DNA of 64,000 nucleotides, taken from Halomonas salipaludis (GTDB lineage: Bacteria; Pseudomonadota; Gammaproteobacteria; Pseudomonadales; Halomonadaceae). How positions within the stretch are numbered: position 1 is the first letter of the stretch; every line of letters starts with the position of its first letter. Shown here piece by piece: positions 43,208-52,101 of this stretch. Both the position numbers and the translations under genes were made by a program. The notes under the pieces are model-generated. The model saw only the letters and a program-made list of their open reading frames with translations. It made no database searches and was not told the origin of the DNA. The stretch is taken from NCBI RefSeq assembly GCF_002286975.1, contig NZ_NSKB01000005.1, forward strand, positions 62,001 to 126,000, in the 5' to 3' direction.

Positions 43208-43378
43208 AGGCTACTGCGCTCGCCAATACGGCGTTGGAAAAGATCTCAGCATGCTCATTTACAACCCCGTAAACTCCGCTGCTTCGGTCTTTTCCGCCTT
43301 GCGACCCACAGGGATGTGGGAAGTGCGTTGGCCCGTCGGGAACGGGCCTAGCCTTGGCTTCGCTCGTAACGCCTCTAT
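43208..43378 (+). repeat. Family B palindromic repeat, copy 3 (with two extra hairpins)
   Basis: Begins 9 bp after accA. Shares CTGCGCTCG, ATACGGCGTT, CTCATTTAC, GTAAACTCCG and GCCTTG with the other copies. Between GCCTTG and the closing GGCTTCGCTCG it has two additional hairpins: CCCACA-GGGA-TGTGGG near 43305-43320 and GGCCCGT/ACGGGCC near 43330-43348. Together with the tail it fills the accA-tilS gap. Confidence 0.68.
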
Positions 43379-43444
43379 TCCGATCAGGAAACTGCTCGAC
43401 TGGGACTGCGCTCGAAGCGGCCTCACTAGGCTGGAGGGTACTTG

Positions 43445-44743
43445 ATGTCCCTGCAAGCTACGATTGATTGTGCCCTGGCAGAGACCCCGCCGGGGCGTGC
43501 TGTCTGGGTGGCGCTCTCCGGCGGACTCGACTCCTCGCTGCTGCTGACCCTGGCCGCCGATGCTTGTCGCCGTCATCCCCGCCCGCTGCACGCCCTGCAT
43601 GTTCACCACGGCCTACAATCCGTCGCCGACGATTTCGAACGCCACTGCCGCCAGCTCTGCGCGCAGCTGGGGGTGCCGCTGTGGGTCGAGCGGGTGAGCG
43701 TCGCGCTCGATGCCGGGCAGGGGCTGGAGGGGGCCGCCCGCGAGGCGCGCTATGCGGCCTTTGCCCGCCGGGTGGCTCGGGGCGAGACGCTGTGGCTGGC
43801 CCAGCACCGCGACGACCAGGCCGAGACCTTTCTGCTTGCTGCGCTGCGCGGCAGTGGCGTGCGTGGCCTGGCCGGCATGCCGCCGCATCGCGTGTGGCGA
43901 GGCCGCGACCTGCGGCGCCCACTGCTGGGCGTGGCGCGGGCCGACCTCGAGGTGGCCGCCCGTCGGCTCGAGCTCGGCTGGGTCGAGGACCCCAGCAACA
44001 CCGACACCGGGTTGGACCGCAATCGCCTGCGCCACGACCTGCTGCCGGCGCTCGAAGCGCGCTGGCCGCAGGCCGCGGCATCGCTGGCGCGTTCCGCACA
44101 GCTGGCCGGTGAAGCCGACGCGCTGCTCGAGGATCTGGCGTCGCTCGATCTGACATCACTCGGTGGCGTGGCGGAGCGGCTGCCGATCATGCCGCTGGTG
44201 GCGCTATCGGCACCCCGCCAGCGTCTATTGATCCGCCACTGCTGCCAGGCGCTGGGCCTGGCGATGCCGCCGGCCGCGCGCCTGACAACGCTGCTCGAAC
44301 AGCTTGGCAGCCGCGGCGACGCCGAAGTGTGCGTGGCGTGGCCGGGCGCTGAGGCGCGCTGCTGGCGCGGGGCGCTCTATCTGCTGGGGGCGGCGCCGTC
44401 GCTGCCCGATGGCTGGGAGCTGGAATGGGATGGCGAACGGCCCCTCGAGACCCCGCTAGGGCGGTTCACCTGCCGGCTGGCACATGCGGCTGGTGCGCAG
44501 CCTAGGCTGCAGGTGAGCGGGCGCCGGGGCGGCGAGCGCTTGGCACAGCCGCAGCGCGGCAGTCGTGACCTCAAGCGGCTGCTTCAGGAGGCCGGGCTGC
44601 CGCCCTGGCAGCGCCAGCGGCTGCTGGTGGTGTGGCACGCCGGCGAGGTGGTGGCGGTGCTCGATGATACGGGGCGCGCTGCCGTGCCCTGCGCGCCGGG
44701 CTGGGCGCTTAGGTTGCCGCCGGCACCACCAGGCTCAGGCTGA
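43445..44743 (+). CDS. tilS: tRNA(Ile)-lysidine synthetase
   Basis: Modifies C34 of the CAU-anticodon tRNA-Ile to lysidine, converting AUG reading to AUA. 432 residues. PP-loop SGGLDSS at residues 25-31, HVHHGLQ, and EDPSNTD in the catalytic domain; TilS-specific C-terminal domains follow (about residues 220-432). GGAGG at 43433-43437 sets ATG 43445. The last 35 bp overlap the 3' end of ppx on the other strand. Confidence 0.94.
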   Translation: MSLQATIDCALAETPPGRAVWVALSGGLDSSLLLTLAADACRRHPRPLHALHVHHGLQSVADDFERHCRQLCAQLGVPLWVERVSVALDAGQGLEGAAREARYAAFARRVARGETLWLAQHRDDQAETFLLAALRGSGVRGLAGMPPHRVWRGRDLRRPLLGVARADLEVAARRLELGWVEDPSNTDTGLDRNRLRHDLLPALEARWPQAAASLARSAQLAGEADALLEDLASLDLTSLGGVAERLPIMPLVALSAPRQRLLIRHCCQALGLAMPPAARLTTLLEQLGSRGDAEVCVAWPGAEARCWRGALYLLGAAPSLPDGWELEWDGERPLETPLGRFTCRLAHAAGAQPRLQVSGRRGGERLAQPQRGSRDLKRLLQEAGLPPWQRQRLLVVWHAGEVVAVLDDTGRAAVPCAPGWALRLPPAPPGSG

Positions 44744-46250
44744 AGCCCGCCGCGGTCTGGTACTCGACCTCCTGCTCGAGGTCGGTGACCAGCAGCGCGG
44801 CGTCGTCCAGCGGTTGATGGAGGGTCAGAATCAGGCCGTCGCCGTCTGCCACCAACTCGATGCCGCACGCTGGCGCTTCGGGGCGCGAGTGGTTGAGCAG
44901 CACCGCCAGGCGCAGCAGCCTGGCCAGACGCGCATAGGGCTGCTGTAGCGCCTGGGGCAGGTTGTCGAGCTCCTTGAGTGGAAACTTGCGGCGGTGGGCG
45001 CGCACCAGGAAGGCCAGCACCTGCTGCTCTGGGCGCGAGAAGCCGGGTAGGTCGGAGTGGTCGAGCAGGTAAGCGCCGTGGCGATGAAACTGGCTGTGCG
45101 AGATGGCCAGGCCGATCTCGTGCAACTGGGCGGCCCAGTCGAGAAACTGCGCCTGCTCGTCGATCAGCGCCCAGGTCGTGCGGACCTGGTCGAACAGCGT
45201 CCTGGCACTGGCGGCAACGCGTTGGGCCTGGTCGTGGTCGACGCCGTAGCGACTGCGCAGCGTGGCCAGCGTCTGGCGCCGCGAGTCCTCGGCAGTGTTG
45301 CGCCCGACCAGGTCATAGAGCACGCCCTCACGCAGCGCGCCATCGGCGAAGCGCATCTGGGTGATATCGAAGGCCTCGAAGGTCGCGCAGAGGATCGCGA
45401 TGCCGGCGGGGAACACCGCGGCGCGATCCTCCTTGAGTCCCTCCATGGCCACCTGGTCGAGGCGCTTGCACTTGATCAGGCGTTTGCGCAGGTTAAACAG
45501 CGCCTCGCGCTCGATCACCCCCTCGGGGCATTCGTCGCTGGCCGCCAGCACCGCGGCGGCGGCCTTGATGGTGCCGCTCGAGCCGACCGGGTCGGCCCAG
45601 CCCAGTGCGCGGTAGGCGCGGCGAATGTTGGCCAGTTCCGATAGCGCTGCCAGCTCGGCGCGGCGAAAGCGCTTCTCGCTGAGCTCGCCGTCGCCAAAGA
45701 AGCGCCGTGTATAGGTCACGCAGCCCATGTGCAGGCTCTCCAGCGCCAGGGGCGCGAAGTTCTCGCCGATGATGTACTCGGTGGAACCGCCACCGATGTC
45801 GACGATCAGTCGCCGGCCGTGGACCTCGGCCAGGGCGTGGGCGGCGCCCAGGTAGATCAGGCGCGCCTCCTCGCGGCCGGCGATGATTTCGATGCCGTGG
45901 CCGAGCTGAGACTCGGCACGGTCGATGAACTCGCGGCTATTGCTGGCGGCGCGCAGGGCATTGGTGCCGACCACGCGCAACTGCTCGGCGGGGGTGTCGC
46001 CGATGAAGGGCGCGAAGCGCGCCAGGCAGTCGAGGGCTCGCTGCATGGCGGCCTCGCTGAGGCGGCCATCGTCGTCGAGGCCGGCCGCCAGTTGGACCTT
46101 CTCGCCCAGCTTGGCCACTACCTGCAGCTGGCCGGCCTGGTAGTTGGCGACCAGCAGGTGAAAGCTGTTGGAACCAAGATCGATGGCGGCAAAGCGGCGG
46201 GCGGTGTCGCTGGCGCGGGGCATCCTGCGCGTGGCCGAATCAGAAAGCAT
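44709..46250 (-). CDS. ppx: Exopolyphosphatase
   Basis: Releases terminal phosphate from long-chain polyphosphate (and pppGpp in some species). 513 residues. Actin-like N-terminal AAIDLGSNSFHLLVA, the second phosphate loop VDIGGGSTEYI, and a C-terminal HD-like domain (LHEIGLAISHSQFHRH). AAGGA precedes the start at 46250. An alternative Met nine codons in (46223) lies nearer the conserved region. ppk, its biosynthetic counterpart, lies 8 kb away. Convergent with and overlapping tilS. Confidence 0.94.
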   Translation of the reverse strand: MLSDSATRRMPRASDTARRFAAIDLGSNSFHLLVANYQAGQLQVVAKLGEKVQLAAGLDDDGRLSEAAMQRALDCLARFAPFIGDTPAEQLRVVGTNALRAASNSREFIDRAESQLGHGIEIIAGREEARLIYLGAAHALAEVHGRRLIVDIGGGSTEYIIGENFAPLALESLHMGCVTYTRRFFGDGELSEKRFRRAELAALSELANIRRAYRALGWADPVGSSGTIKAAAAVLAASDECPEGVIEREALFNLRKRLIKCKRLDQVAMEGLKEDRAAVFPAGIAILCATFEAFDITQMRFADGALREGVLYDLVGRNTAEDSRRQTLATLRSRYGVDHDQAQRVAASARTLFDQVRTTWALIDEQAQFLDWAAQLHEIGLAISHSQFHRHGAYLLDHSDLPGFSRPEQQVLAFLVRAHRRKFPLKELDNLPQALQQPYARLARLLRLAVLLNHSRPEAPACGIELVADGDGLILTLHQPLDDAALLVTDLEQEVEYQTAAGFSLSLVVPAAT

Positions 46251-46492
46251 GTGGAGATCCTTGCATCTGCATCGTGCAAGGTTGCGGTGACGCCCGATGC
46301 TTGTCAATCCACTGCGGCGAGCGGTAAACGCTGCAGGGGCTTGCGTTTGCCGCTGGGCTTGTCTAACATCGAGTCGTTCGCCTGTTCCGAATACTTCCCG
46401 ACCGCGTCGCGGTCAACTCCAAGTCGTCAGACAGCCCGCTGATTCCGTGCCGGATAATGGATAGCCATTTGCCGAGCCGTTATTCAGGCGAC

Positions 46493-46576
46493 ATGAACAT
46501 TGCTTCCCTCGCGCTTGCTATCGTCTCTGTCGTTTCCTGGCGGAAACGCCGAATGGCGAATGACTCCCGAGAGTGA
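46493..46576 (+). CDS. Possible 27-codon leader ORF upstream of rho
   Basis: The 431-bp ppx/rho gap holds this ORF: ATG 46493, TGA 46574-46576, with AGG four bases upstream. It encodes a hydrophobic start and a basic middle (SWRKRR). In E. coli a short leader gene, rhoL, precedes rho in a long autoregulated leader. Position and size are similar, but I see no sequence likeness, so this is only a candidate. The rest of the gap shows no other gene; in pseudomonads trxA usually sits here and it is absent. Confidence 0.35.
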   Translation: MNIASLALAIVSVVSWRKRRMANDSRE

Positions 46577-46681
46577 ATGCCCACCGGGCTCTGAACGCAC
46601 CACGCGGCGTTTCGTCACCGCCTCCTGTCTTATTTCGGCGCTCCTGCGCCCCGCTGACACGAGCAATTTCTGAACAAACCG

Positions 46682-47941
46682 ATGAATCTTACCGAACTCA
46701 AGCAAAAGACCGTGCCCGAACTGTTGGAAATCGCCCAGGAAATGGGTGCCGACAATCTCGCACGCTCACGTAAGCAAGACATTATCTTTGCCATTCTCAA
46801 GAAGCACGCCAAGAGCGGTGAAGATATCTATGGCGATGGCGTACTGGAGATACTCCAGGACGGTTTCGGCTTCCTGCGCAGCGCCGACAGCTCCTATCTG
46901 GCCGGGCCCGATGACATCTATGTCTCGCCCTCACAGATACGGCGCTTCAACCTGCGCAAGGGCGATTCCATCTCCGGCAAGATTCGTCCGCCCAAAGAGG
47001 GCGAGCGTTACTTTGCGTTGTTGAAGGTCAATCAGATCAACTTCGACAAGCCGGAAAACGCCAAGCACAAGATCCTGTTCGAGAACCTCACCCCGCTGTT
47101 CCCCGACGAGCGCATGGTGATGGAGATCGGCAACGGCTCCACCGAGGATCTGACCGCGCGTATCATCGATTTGACCGCGCCCATCGGCAAGGGCCAGCGC
47201 GGCCTGATCGTCTCGCCGCCCAAGGCGGGTAAGACGCTGATGCTGCAGAACATCGCCACCTCGATCACGCGCAACAATCCCGAGTGTCACCTGATCGTGC
47301 TGCTGATCGACGAGCGGCCCGAGGAGGTCACCGAGATGTCGCGCACGGTGCGCGGTGAGGTGGTCGCCTCGACCTTCGACGAACCGCCGGCACGCCACGT
47401 GCAGGTCGCCGAGATGGTGATCGAAAAGGCCAAGCGGCTGGTCGAGCACAAGAAGGACGTGGTGATCCTGCTCGACTCGATCACGCGCCTGGCGCGGGCC
47501 TACAACACCGTGGTACCCAGCTCCGGCAAGGTGCTCACCGGTGGTGTCGACGCCCACGCCCTGGAGAAGCCCAAGCGCTTCTTCGGTGCCGCGCGCAACA
47601 TTGAGGAGGGCGGCAGCCTGACCATCATCGCCACCGCGCTGGTCGATACCGGCTCGAAGATGGACGAGGTGATCTTCGAGGAGTTCAAGGGCACCGGCAA
47701 CATGGAGGCGCACCTCGACCGCAAGCTGGCCGAGAAACGTGTCTACCCGGCGATCAACATCCGCCGCAGCGGTACCCGCCGCGAGGACCTGCTGGCCTCC
47801 GAGGACGAGATGCAGCGCATGTGGATCCTGCGCAAGCTGCTCAATCCGATGGATGACATGGGGGCCACTGAGTTCCTCATCGATCGTCTCAAGGACACCA
47901 AGACCAATATCGAGTTCTTCGAGGCCATGAAGCGGCGTTAA
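46682..47941 (+). CDS. rho: Transcription termination factor Rho
   Basis: Hexameric RNA-dependent ATPase/helicase. 419 residues, identical to E. coli length. N-terminal helix bundle [18 protein letters not shown], cold-shock-like primary RNA site (GFGFLRS, with DIYVS), Walker A SPPKAGKT, Walker [15 protein letters not shown], and the secondary-site Q/R loops are present. The leader of at least 100 nt is consistent with Rho autoregulation. Confidence 0.98.
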   Translation: MNLTELKQKTVPELLEIAQEMGADNLARSRKQDIIFAILKKHAKSGEDIYGDGVLEILQDGFGFLRSADSSYLAGPDDIYVSPSQIRRFNLRKGDSISGKIRPPKEGERYFALLKVNQINFDKPENAKHKILFENLTPLFPDERMVMEIGNGSTEDLTARIIDLTAPIGKGQRGLIVSPPKAGKTLMLQNIATSITRNNPECHLIVLLIDERPEEVTEMSRTVRGEVVASTFDEPPARHVQVAEMVIEKAKRLVEHKKDVVILLDSITRLARAYNTVVPSSGKVLTGGVDAHALEKPKRFFGAARNIEEGGSLTIIATALVDTGSKMDEVIFEEFKGTGNMEAHLDRKLAEKRVYPAINIRRSGTRREDLLASEDEMQRMWILRKLLNPMDDMGATEFLIDRLKDTKTNIEFFEAMKRR

Positions 47942-48010
47942 TGTTGGCCCGCTAAAGTCGCTGGGAAACGCCGCGTCTTCGAATAGCTCGTTGCCATCTT
48001 CACCGCGGCT

Positions 48011-48116
48011 AATCCGGCGGGAGGCGGCTCGCGAAGATGCTGTGAACCCTTCCCTGGGCGCTCCATTTTTCATCCCTGAAAAATGAGCTTCGCTTGCACC
48101 TCCCCCCGGTGCCGCT
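48011..48116 (-). repeat. Family A structured repeat, copy 4 (short hairpin variant)
   Basis: Same inner hairpin as copy 1 (CATTTTTCA-TCCC-TGAAAAATG at 48064-48085), here between rho and ubiD and in minus orientation. The core on the minus strand is GGAG, GCG, CCC, AGGGA, AGGG, TTCACAG. The outer helix is imperfect and its sequence differs from copy 1. Confidence 0.75.
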
Positions 48117-48159
48117 ACGAGGAGTTCATGCAACAGCATCCCTCGGCCACCGAGGCGAG

Positions 48160-48347
48160 CGGCGCCGGCGACAGGTTTACGAGGAGGTTCTACGCCATGG
48201 GTGAGGAGCACTGCTCCGAACGGGCTGGCCATGGATGGCCAGCACCGGTCCTGCAAGCGGAGCAGGATGCGAGAGCGCAGCAGGGCGCAAGGTAGCGCCC
48301 AGGGATGGTTTACAGCGCCTCCTCGAAGGCCTGTCGACGGATTAGCC
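48160..48347 (+). repeat. Family A structured repeat, copy 5 (long form)
   Basis: Long form, 44 bp after copy 4 and in opposite orientation. Outer helix GACAGG/CCTGTC and GAGGAGG/CCTCCTC. The inner stem TACGCC/GGGCGCA is imperfect, with the long insert; GTAG and core follow. The two copies fill most of the 513-bp rho-ubiD gap, in which I see no gene. Confidence 0.8.
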
Positions 48348-48454
48348 GCGGGCATAGGCCGAGTTGGCTGTGGTAAAGGACGACTTGGCCGGCGGCGAAG
48401 AGAAGGGGTGGCATGCTATGCTGCCCCTTTCGTCGTTTTTGAAACAGGAAGCCT

Positions 48455-49957
48455 ATGAAGTACAAGGACCTGCGCGACTTCATCGCGGCGCTCGAGGCGC
48501 GTGGCGAGCTGGTGAGGGTCACCGCCGAGGTCGACCCCTATCTCGAGATCACCGAGATCTGCGACCGCACCCTGCGCGCCGGCGGGCCGGCGCTGCTGTT
48601 CGAGAACGTCAAGGGCCACGACATGCCGCTGCTCGGCAACCTGTTCGGCACCCCGCATCGGGTGGCGCTGGGCATGGGCGAGGACTCGGTGGAGGCGCTC
48701 AGCGAGGTCGGCAAGCTGCTGGCCTTCCTCAAGGAGCCGGATCCGCCCAAGGGCATGCGCGACGCCTGGAGCAAGCTGCCGATCTTCAAGCAGGTCATGA
48801 GCATGGGGCCCAAGGTAGTGCGCTCCTCGCCGGTGCAGGAGGTGATCCTCGAAGGCGATGCGGTCGACCTCGACCGCCTGCCGATCCAGCACTGCTGGCC
48901 GGGGGATGCCGCGCCGCTGGTGACCTGGGCGCTGGTGGTGACCCGCGGGCCACACAAGAAGCGCCAGAACCTGGGCATCTACCGCCAGCAGAAGCTGGGC
49001 AAGAATCGCCTGATCATGCGCTGGCTGTCGCACCGCGGCGGGGCGCTAGACTTCCAGGAGTTCCAGAAGGCCAACCCCGGCCAGCCGTTCCCGGTGGCGG
49101 TGGCGCTGGGCGCCGACCCGGCGACCATCCTCGGCGCGGTCACCCCGGTGCCGGATTCGCTCTCCGAGTACGCCTTCGCCGGCCTCCTGCGGGGCTCGCG
49201 CACCGAGTTGATCAAGTGCGGCCATGCCGATCTCGAGGTACCGGCTTCCGCCGAGGTGATCCTCGAGGGGTTCATCTATCCCGATGACATGGCCCCCGAA
49301 GGCCCCTACGGCGATCACACCGGCTACTACAACGAGGTCGAACACTTCCCGGTGTTCAGCGTCGAACGCATGACCATGCGTCGCGACGCCATCTATCATT
49401 CGACCTACACCGGCCGCCCGCCGGATGAGCCGGCGATCCTGGGCCTTGCCCTCAACGAGGTGTTCGTGCCGATCCTGCGCAAGCAGTTCCCCGAGATCGT
49501 CGACTTCTACCTGCCCCCGGAGGGCTGCTCCTACCGCATGGCGGTGGTGACCATGAAGAAGCAGTATCCGGGGCATGCCAAGCGGGTGATGATGGGCGTC
49601 TGGAGCTTCCTGCGCCAGTTCATGTACACCAAGTTCGTGGTGGTGCTCGACGACGATGTCAGCGCCCGCGACTGGAAGGATGTGATCTGGGCGATCACCA
49701 CGCGCATGGATCCGGCGCGGGACACCGTGCTGGTCGAGAACACGCCCATCGATTACCTCGACTTCGCCTCGCCGGTGGCCGGCCTCGGCTCCAAGATGGG
49801 CCTCGATGCCACCAGCAAGTGGCCAGGCGAGACCGACCGCGAGTGGGGTACGCCGATCGTCATGGACGAGGGCGTCAAGCAGTCGGTGACGGCGCGCTGG
49901 GAAACGCTCGGTATTCCGCTGCCGGGGGATGCCACCACAGACAAGAGGACGCCATGA
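48455..49957 (+). CDS. ubiD: 4-hydroxy-3-polyprenylbenzoate decarboxylase UbiD
   Basis: Prenylated-FMN-dependent decarboxylase of ubiquinone synthesis. 500 residues. The start [19 protein letters not shown] and motifs such as QNLGIYRQQ and [11 protein letters not shown] are typical. prFMN would come from UbiX, encoded elsewhere. Overlaps the next gene as ATGA. The ubiD-fre neighbourhood matches E. coli. Confidence 0.96.
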   Translation: MKYKDLRDFIAALEARGELVRVTAEVDPYLEITEICDRTLRAGGPALLFENVKGHDMPLLGNLFGTPHRVALGMGEDSVEALSEVGKLLAFLKEPDPPKGMRDAWSKLPIFKQVMSMGPKVVRSSPVQEVILEGDAVDLDRLPIQHCWPGDAAPLVTWALVVTRGPHKKRQNLGIYRQQKLGKNRLIMRWLSHRGGALDFQEFQKANPGQPFPVAVALGADPATILGAVTPVPDSLSEYAFAGLLRGSRTELIKCGHADLEVPASAEVILEGFIYPDDMAPEGPYGDHTGYYNEVEHFPVFSVERMTMRRDAIYHSTYTGRPPDEPAILGLALNEVFVPILRKQFPEIVDFYLPPEGCSYRMAVVTMKKQYPGHAKRVMMGVWSFLRQFMYTKFVVVLDDDVSARDWKDVIWAITTRMDPARDTVLVENTPIDYLDFASPVAGLGSKMGLDATSKWPGETDREWGTPIVMDEGVKQSVTARWETLGIPLPGDATTDKRTP

Positions 49958-50739
49958 CGGCACGCACCCTGACCTGCCTGGTCGACGAGGTCGAGAACCT
50001 CACCCCCGATGTCTTCCGCGTGAGCCTGGAGGGCCGCGCCGAGGCCGTCGACCACGCCCCTGGCCAGTACCTCGAGCTCAAGCTCGATGACACCACCTGG
50101 GTACCGTTCTCGATCGCCAATGCCCATCGCGGCGACGGCCTGATCGAGCTGCATATCCAGCACTGGCCGGAGCGCGACAACTCGGCGCGCCTGCGCGAGC
50201 TGATGCAGGAGGCCAGCCGCCTGACCCTGCGCCTGCCGGGGGGCGACTGCGTACTCGATCCGGACAGCACGCGGCCGCTGTTGCTGGTGGCTGCCGGGAC
50301 CGGCTTTGCCCAGATGAAGGCCATCGTCGAGGCCGCGCTGGCCGCCGATCCGGCGCGCCAGATCGACCTGTGGTGGGCGGCCCGCGAGCGCCGCGACCTC
50401 TACCTCGAGTGGCTGCCCCGCGAGTGGGCCGCCCAGTACCCCGGAGTGCGTTTCCACGCGGTCAGCGAGATCGTCCCCGAGGAACCGTTCGACGGCGAGA
50501 GCGTCAGCGGCCACCTGGGGCGGGTCGACGCGGTACTCGGCAGCACCCTCAGGGACGTCTCGGGGCATGACGTCTATCTGTCCGGCTCGCCGGGCATGGT
50601 CTACGCCTGTATCGACGTGCTGGCTTCGCTGGGGCTCGACGCTTCGCGGGTGTTCTCGGATGTGTTCGCCTACGCACCGCGCGACCCGCTGGTGCCTACC
50701 GTGGGTAGCCTGGTCAGGTCGCGGGAGGCCTTGAAGTGA
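49954..50739 (+). CDS. NAD(P)H-flavin reductase (Fre-like)
   Basis: A 261-residue ferredoxin-NADP reductase-type flavin reductase. Flavin-binding WVPFSIAN (RxYS-like position), NAD-binding [18 protein letters not shown] and C-terminal [11 protein letters not shown] are visible. It may supply reduced flavin, for example FMN for UbiX/UbiD. No Cys-cluster ferredoxin domain is attached. ATG at 49954 overlaps the ubiD stop; its own stop overlaps folM. Confidence 0.87.
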   Translation: MTARTLTCLVDEVENLTPDVFRVSLEGRAEAVDHAPGQYLELKLDDTTWVPFSIANAHRGDGLIELHIQHWPERDNSARLRELMQEASRLTLRLPGGDCVLDPDSTRPLLLVAAGTGFAQMKAIVEAALAADPARQIDLWWAARERRDLYLEWLPREWAAQYPGVRFHAVSEIVPEEPFDGESVSGHLGRVDAVLGSTLRDVSGHDVYLSGSPGMVYACIDVLASLGLDASRVFSDVFAYAPRDPLVPTVGSLVRSREALK

Positions 50740-51449
50740 GCGCCTCGCCGATCCTGATCACCGGCGGCGCCCAGCGCCTCGGTCGCCACTGCGCCGAGCG
50801 GCTGCTCGACGACGGCCATGCGCTGATCATCAGCTATCGTCGCGAGCGTCCCGAGCTCGAGGCGCTGCGCCAGCGCGGCGTGGTCACCCTGGTTGCGGAT
50901 TTCTCCAGCGAAGCGGGCATTCTCGACTTCATCGCGCGCTTGAAGGAGGCCACCCCGTCGCTGCGGGCGATTGTCCACAACGCCAGCGACTGGGCGCCGG
51001 ACAGCACCGGCAGCGAGGCCGGTGCCACCTTCGAGCGACTGTTCCGGGTGCATATGCAGGCGCCCTACCTGATCAACCTGCACTGCCGCGAGCTGCTCGA
51101 GGCCTGCAGTGAGCCGCAGCGCGATATCGTGCACATCACCGACTTCGTGGTGCACAAGGGCTCGAAGAAGCACGCCGCCTATGCTGCCACCAAGGCCGGT
51201 CTCGACAACCTGACGCTGTCGTTCGCCGCACTTTACGCGCCGGCCATCCAGGTCAACGCCATCGCCCCGGCGCTGATCATGCTCAGCCAGGGGGACGATG
51301 AGGCCTATGCCGAGAAAGCCAAGGCCAAGTCGGCGATGCAGATGATTCCCGGCCCCGGGGTGATCTACCAGAGCCTGCGCTACCTGCTCGACAATCGCTA
51401 CGTCACCGGTATCACGCTGCCGGTCGATGGCGGTCGCCACCTGCGCTAG
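50736..51449 (+). CDS. folM: Dihydromonapterin reductase FolM-like SDR
   Basis: Short-chain dehydrogenase, 237 residues. The N-terminal TGGAQRLGRHCAERL is the FolM form of the Rossmann loop, and the catalytic Tyr/Lys are in AAYAATKAGL. FolM makes tetrahydromonapterin in E. coli; the specificity here is inferred. GTG start overlaps the preceding stop (GTGA). Confidence 0.85.
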   Translation: MSASPILITGGAQRLGRHCAERLLDDGHALIISYRRERPELEALRQRGVVTLVADFSSEAGILDFIARLKEATPSLRAIVHNASDWAPDSTGSEAGATFERLFRVHMQAPYLINLHCRELLEACSEPQRDIVHITDFVVHKGSKKHAAYAATKAGLDNLTLSFAALYAPAIQVNAIAPALIMLSQGDDEAYAEKAKAKSAMQMIPGPGVIYQSLRYLLDNRYVTGITLPVDGGRHLR

Positions 51450-51489
51450 AATGGCGCCCATCCAAGCTGTGCCCAACAGGAGAGAGCCC

Positions 51490-51615
51490 ATGGTGGAACA
51501 GGATCCCAACTTCAAAGACGATACCGGCATGCTGGCGATTATCGTGGGGCTGGTTGTATTGGTAGCCATGAGTGCGCTGCCGGCCACCATCGGCATAATT
51601 CAATTGCTCGGTTGA
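51490..51615 (+). CDS. Small single-span membrane protein (41 aa)
   Basis: ATG 51490 preceded by AGGAGAG, 40 bp after folM. The product begins MVEQDPNFKDDTG and then has one hydrophobic helix to the C-terminus. Function unknown. Good ribosome-binding site, charged N-terminus and a complete transmembrane segment support it being real. A family A repeat follows. Confidence 0.62.
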   Translation: MVEQDPNFKDDTGMLAIIVGLVVLVAMSALPATIGIIQLLG

Positions 51616-51641
51616 GATATCAGCTGCCCCCGAGCGAGGAA

Positions 51642-51824
51642 CGCCGGGGGCAGGCCGAAGAGGAGGTTCGATGCCAGGGGTGAGGAGTATGCCTCCGAAC
51701 GGGTTGGCCATGGATGGCCAGCACCGGTCCTGCAAGCGGAGCAGGACGCGAGAGCGCAGCAGGGCATCGGTAGCGCCCAGGGACGGGTTTACAGCGCCTC
51801 CTCGCAGGCCTGCCGACGGATTAG
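51642..51824 (+). repeat. Family A structured repeat, copy 6 (long form)
   Basis: Long form. The inner stem is CGATGCC/GGCATCG, as in the minimal copy at 58375, yet it encloses the long insert found elsewhere inside a TGCGCC/GGCGCA stem. This copy therefore shows directly that the insert and the stem below it are separable modules. Confidence 0.82.
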
Positions 51825-51871
51825 TTTCGAGCGATGCTGCTATCCGCGATATTCATCAGTTACCAGAATAC

Positions 51872-51899
51872 TTGCCAAGCGCACTCAGCGCGGTAGGAT
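51872..51899 (+). promoter_or_regulatory. Candidate promoter of the DAHP synthase leader transcript
   Basis: TTGCCA (51872-51877) and TAGGAT (51894-51899), 16-bp spacer, 27 bp before the first leader ORF. No TyrR or TrpR box was recognised nearby. Confidence 0.5.
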
Positions 51900-51926
51900 A
51901 GAACCCAACGCAACCCGGAGCGACCC

Positions 51927-52055
51927 ATGACCGCAAGCCTTCGCCATTTTGCCAACGCCGACTCGATGCCCGCCATCGTGGTCGCCGCGTGGGCCTTGGT
52001 GAACGGCTATTGGTATTGGTTTAGCGCCGGTGTGCCGGCGATGCGGTCGCACTGA
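51927..52055 (+). CDS. Aromatic leader peptide of the DAHP synthase gene
   Basis: A 42-codon ORF with GGAG (51917-51920) six bases upstream of ATG 51927. Codons 28-32 read Tyr-Trp-Tyr-Trp-Phe (52008-52022), with a further Trp22 and Phe8. Three Trp, two Tyr and two Phe in 42 residues, five of them consecutive, is the hallmark of an attenuation leader peptide. The ORF ends 46 bp before a strong intrinsic terminator. The encoded peptide itself needs no function: ribosome stalling at the aromatic codons would report shortage of charged aromatic tRNAs. Confidence 0.8.
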   Translation: MTASLRHFANADSMPAIVVAAWALVNGYWYWFSAGVPAMRSH

Positions 52056-52088
52056 CCCATCGCGAGGCACACCCCACCGGGTTGCCTC
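52029..52088 (+). promoter_or_regulatory. Alternative RNA pairings between leader ORF and terminator
   Basis: GGTGTGCC (52029-52036) can pair with GGCACACC (52066-52073), strengthened by GCGATG/CATCGC (52038-52043 with 52058-52063), across the leader stop codon. Competing pairings: GAGGCA (52064-52069) with TGCCTC (52083-52088), and CGGGTTGCC (52078-52086) with GGCAACCCG (52113-52121) inside the terminator. The pieces of an attenuation switch are present, but I could not establish by eye which pairing is the antiterminator. Confidence 0.5.
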
Positions 52089-52101
52089 CACCACTTTTCA
52101 G

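Noticed and set aside
46573-46773. A 66-codon open frame overlapping the rho start
   Set aside because: No ribosome-binding site, Arg-rich low-complexity product, and it runs into rho in another frame.
48083-48295. Short open frames lying inside the family A repeats
   Set aside because: They exist only because the repeat is conserved; they lack ribosome-binding sites, and different copies have different open frames.
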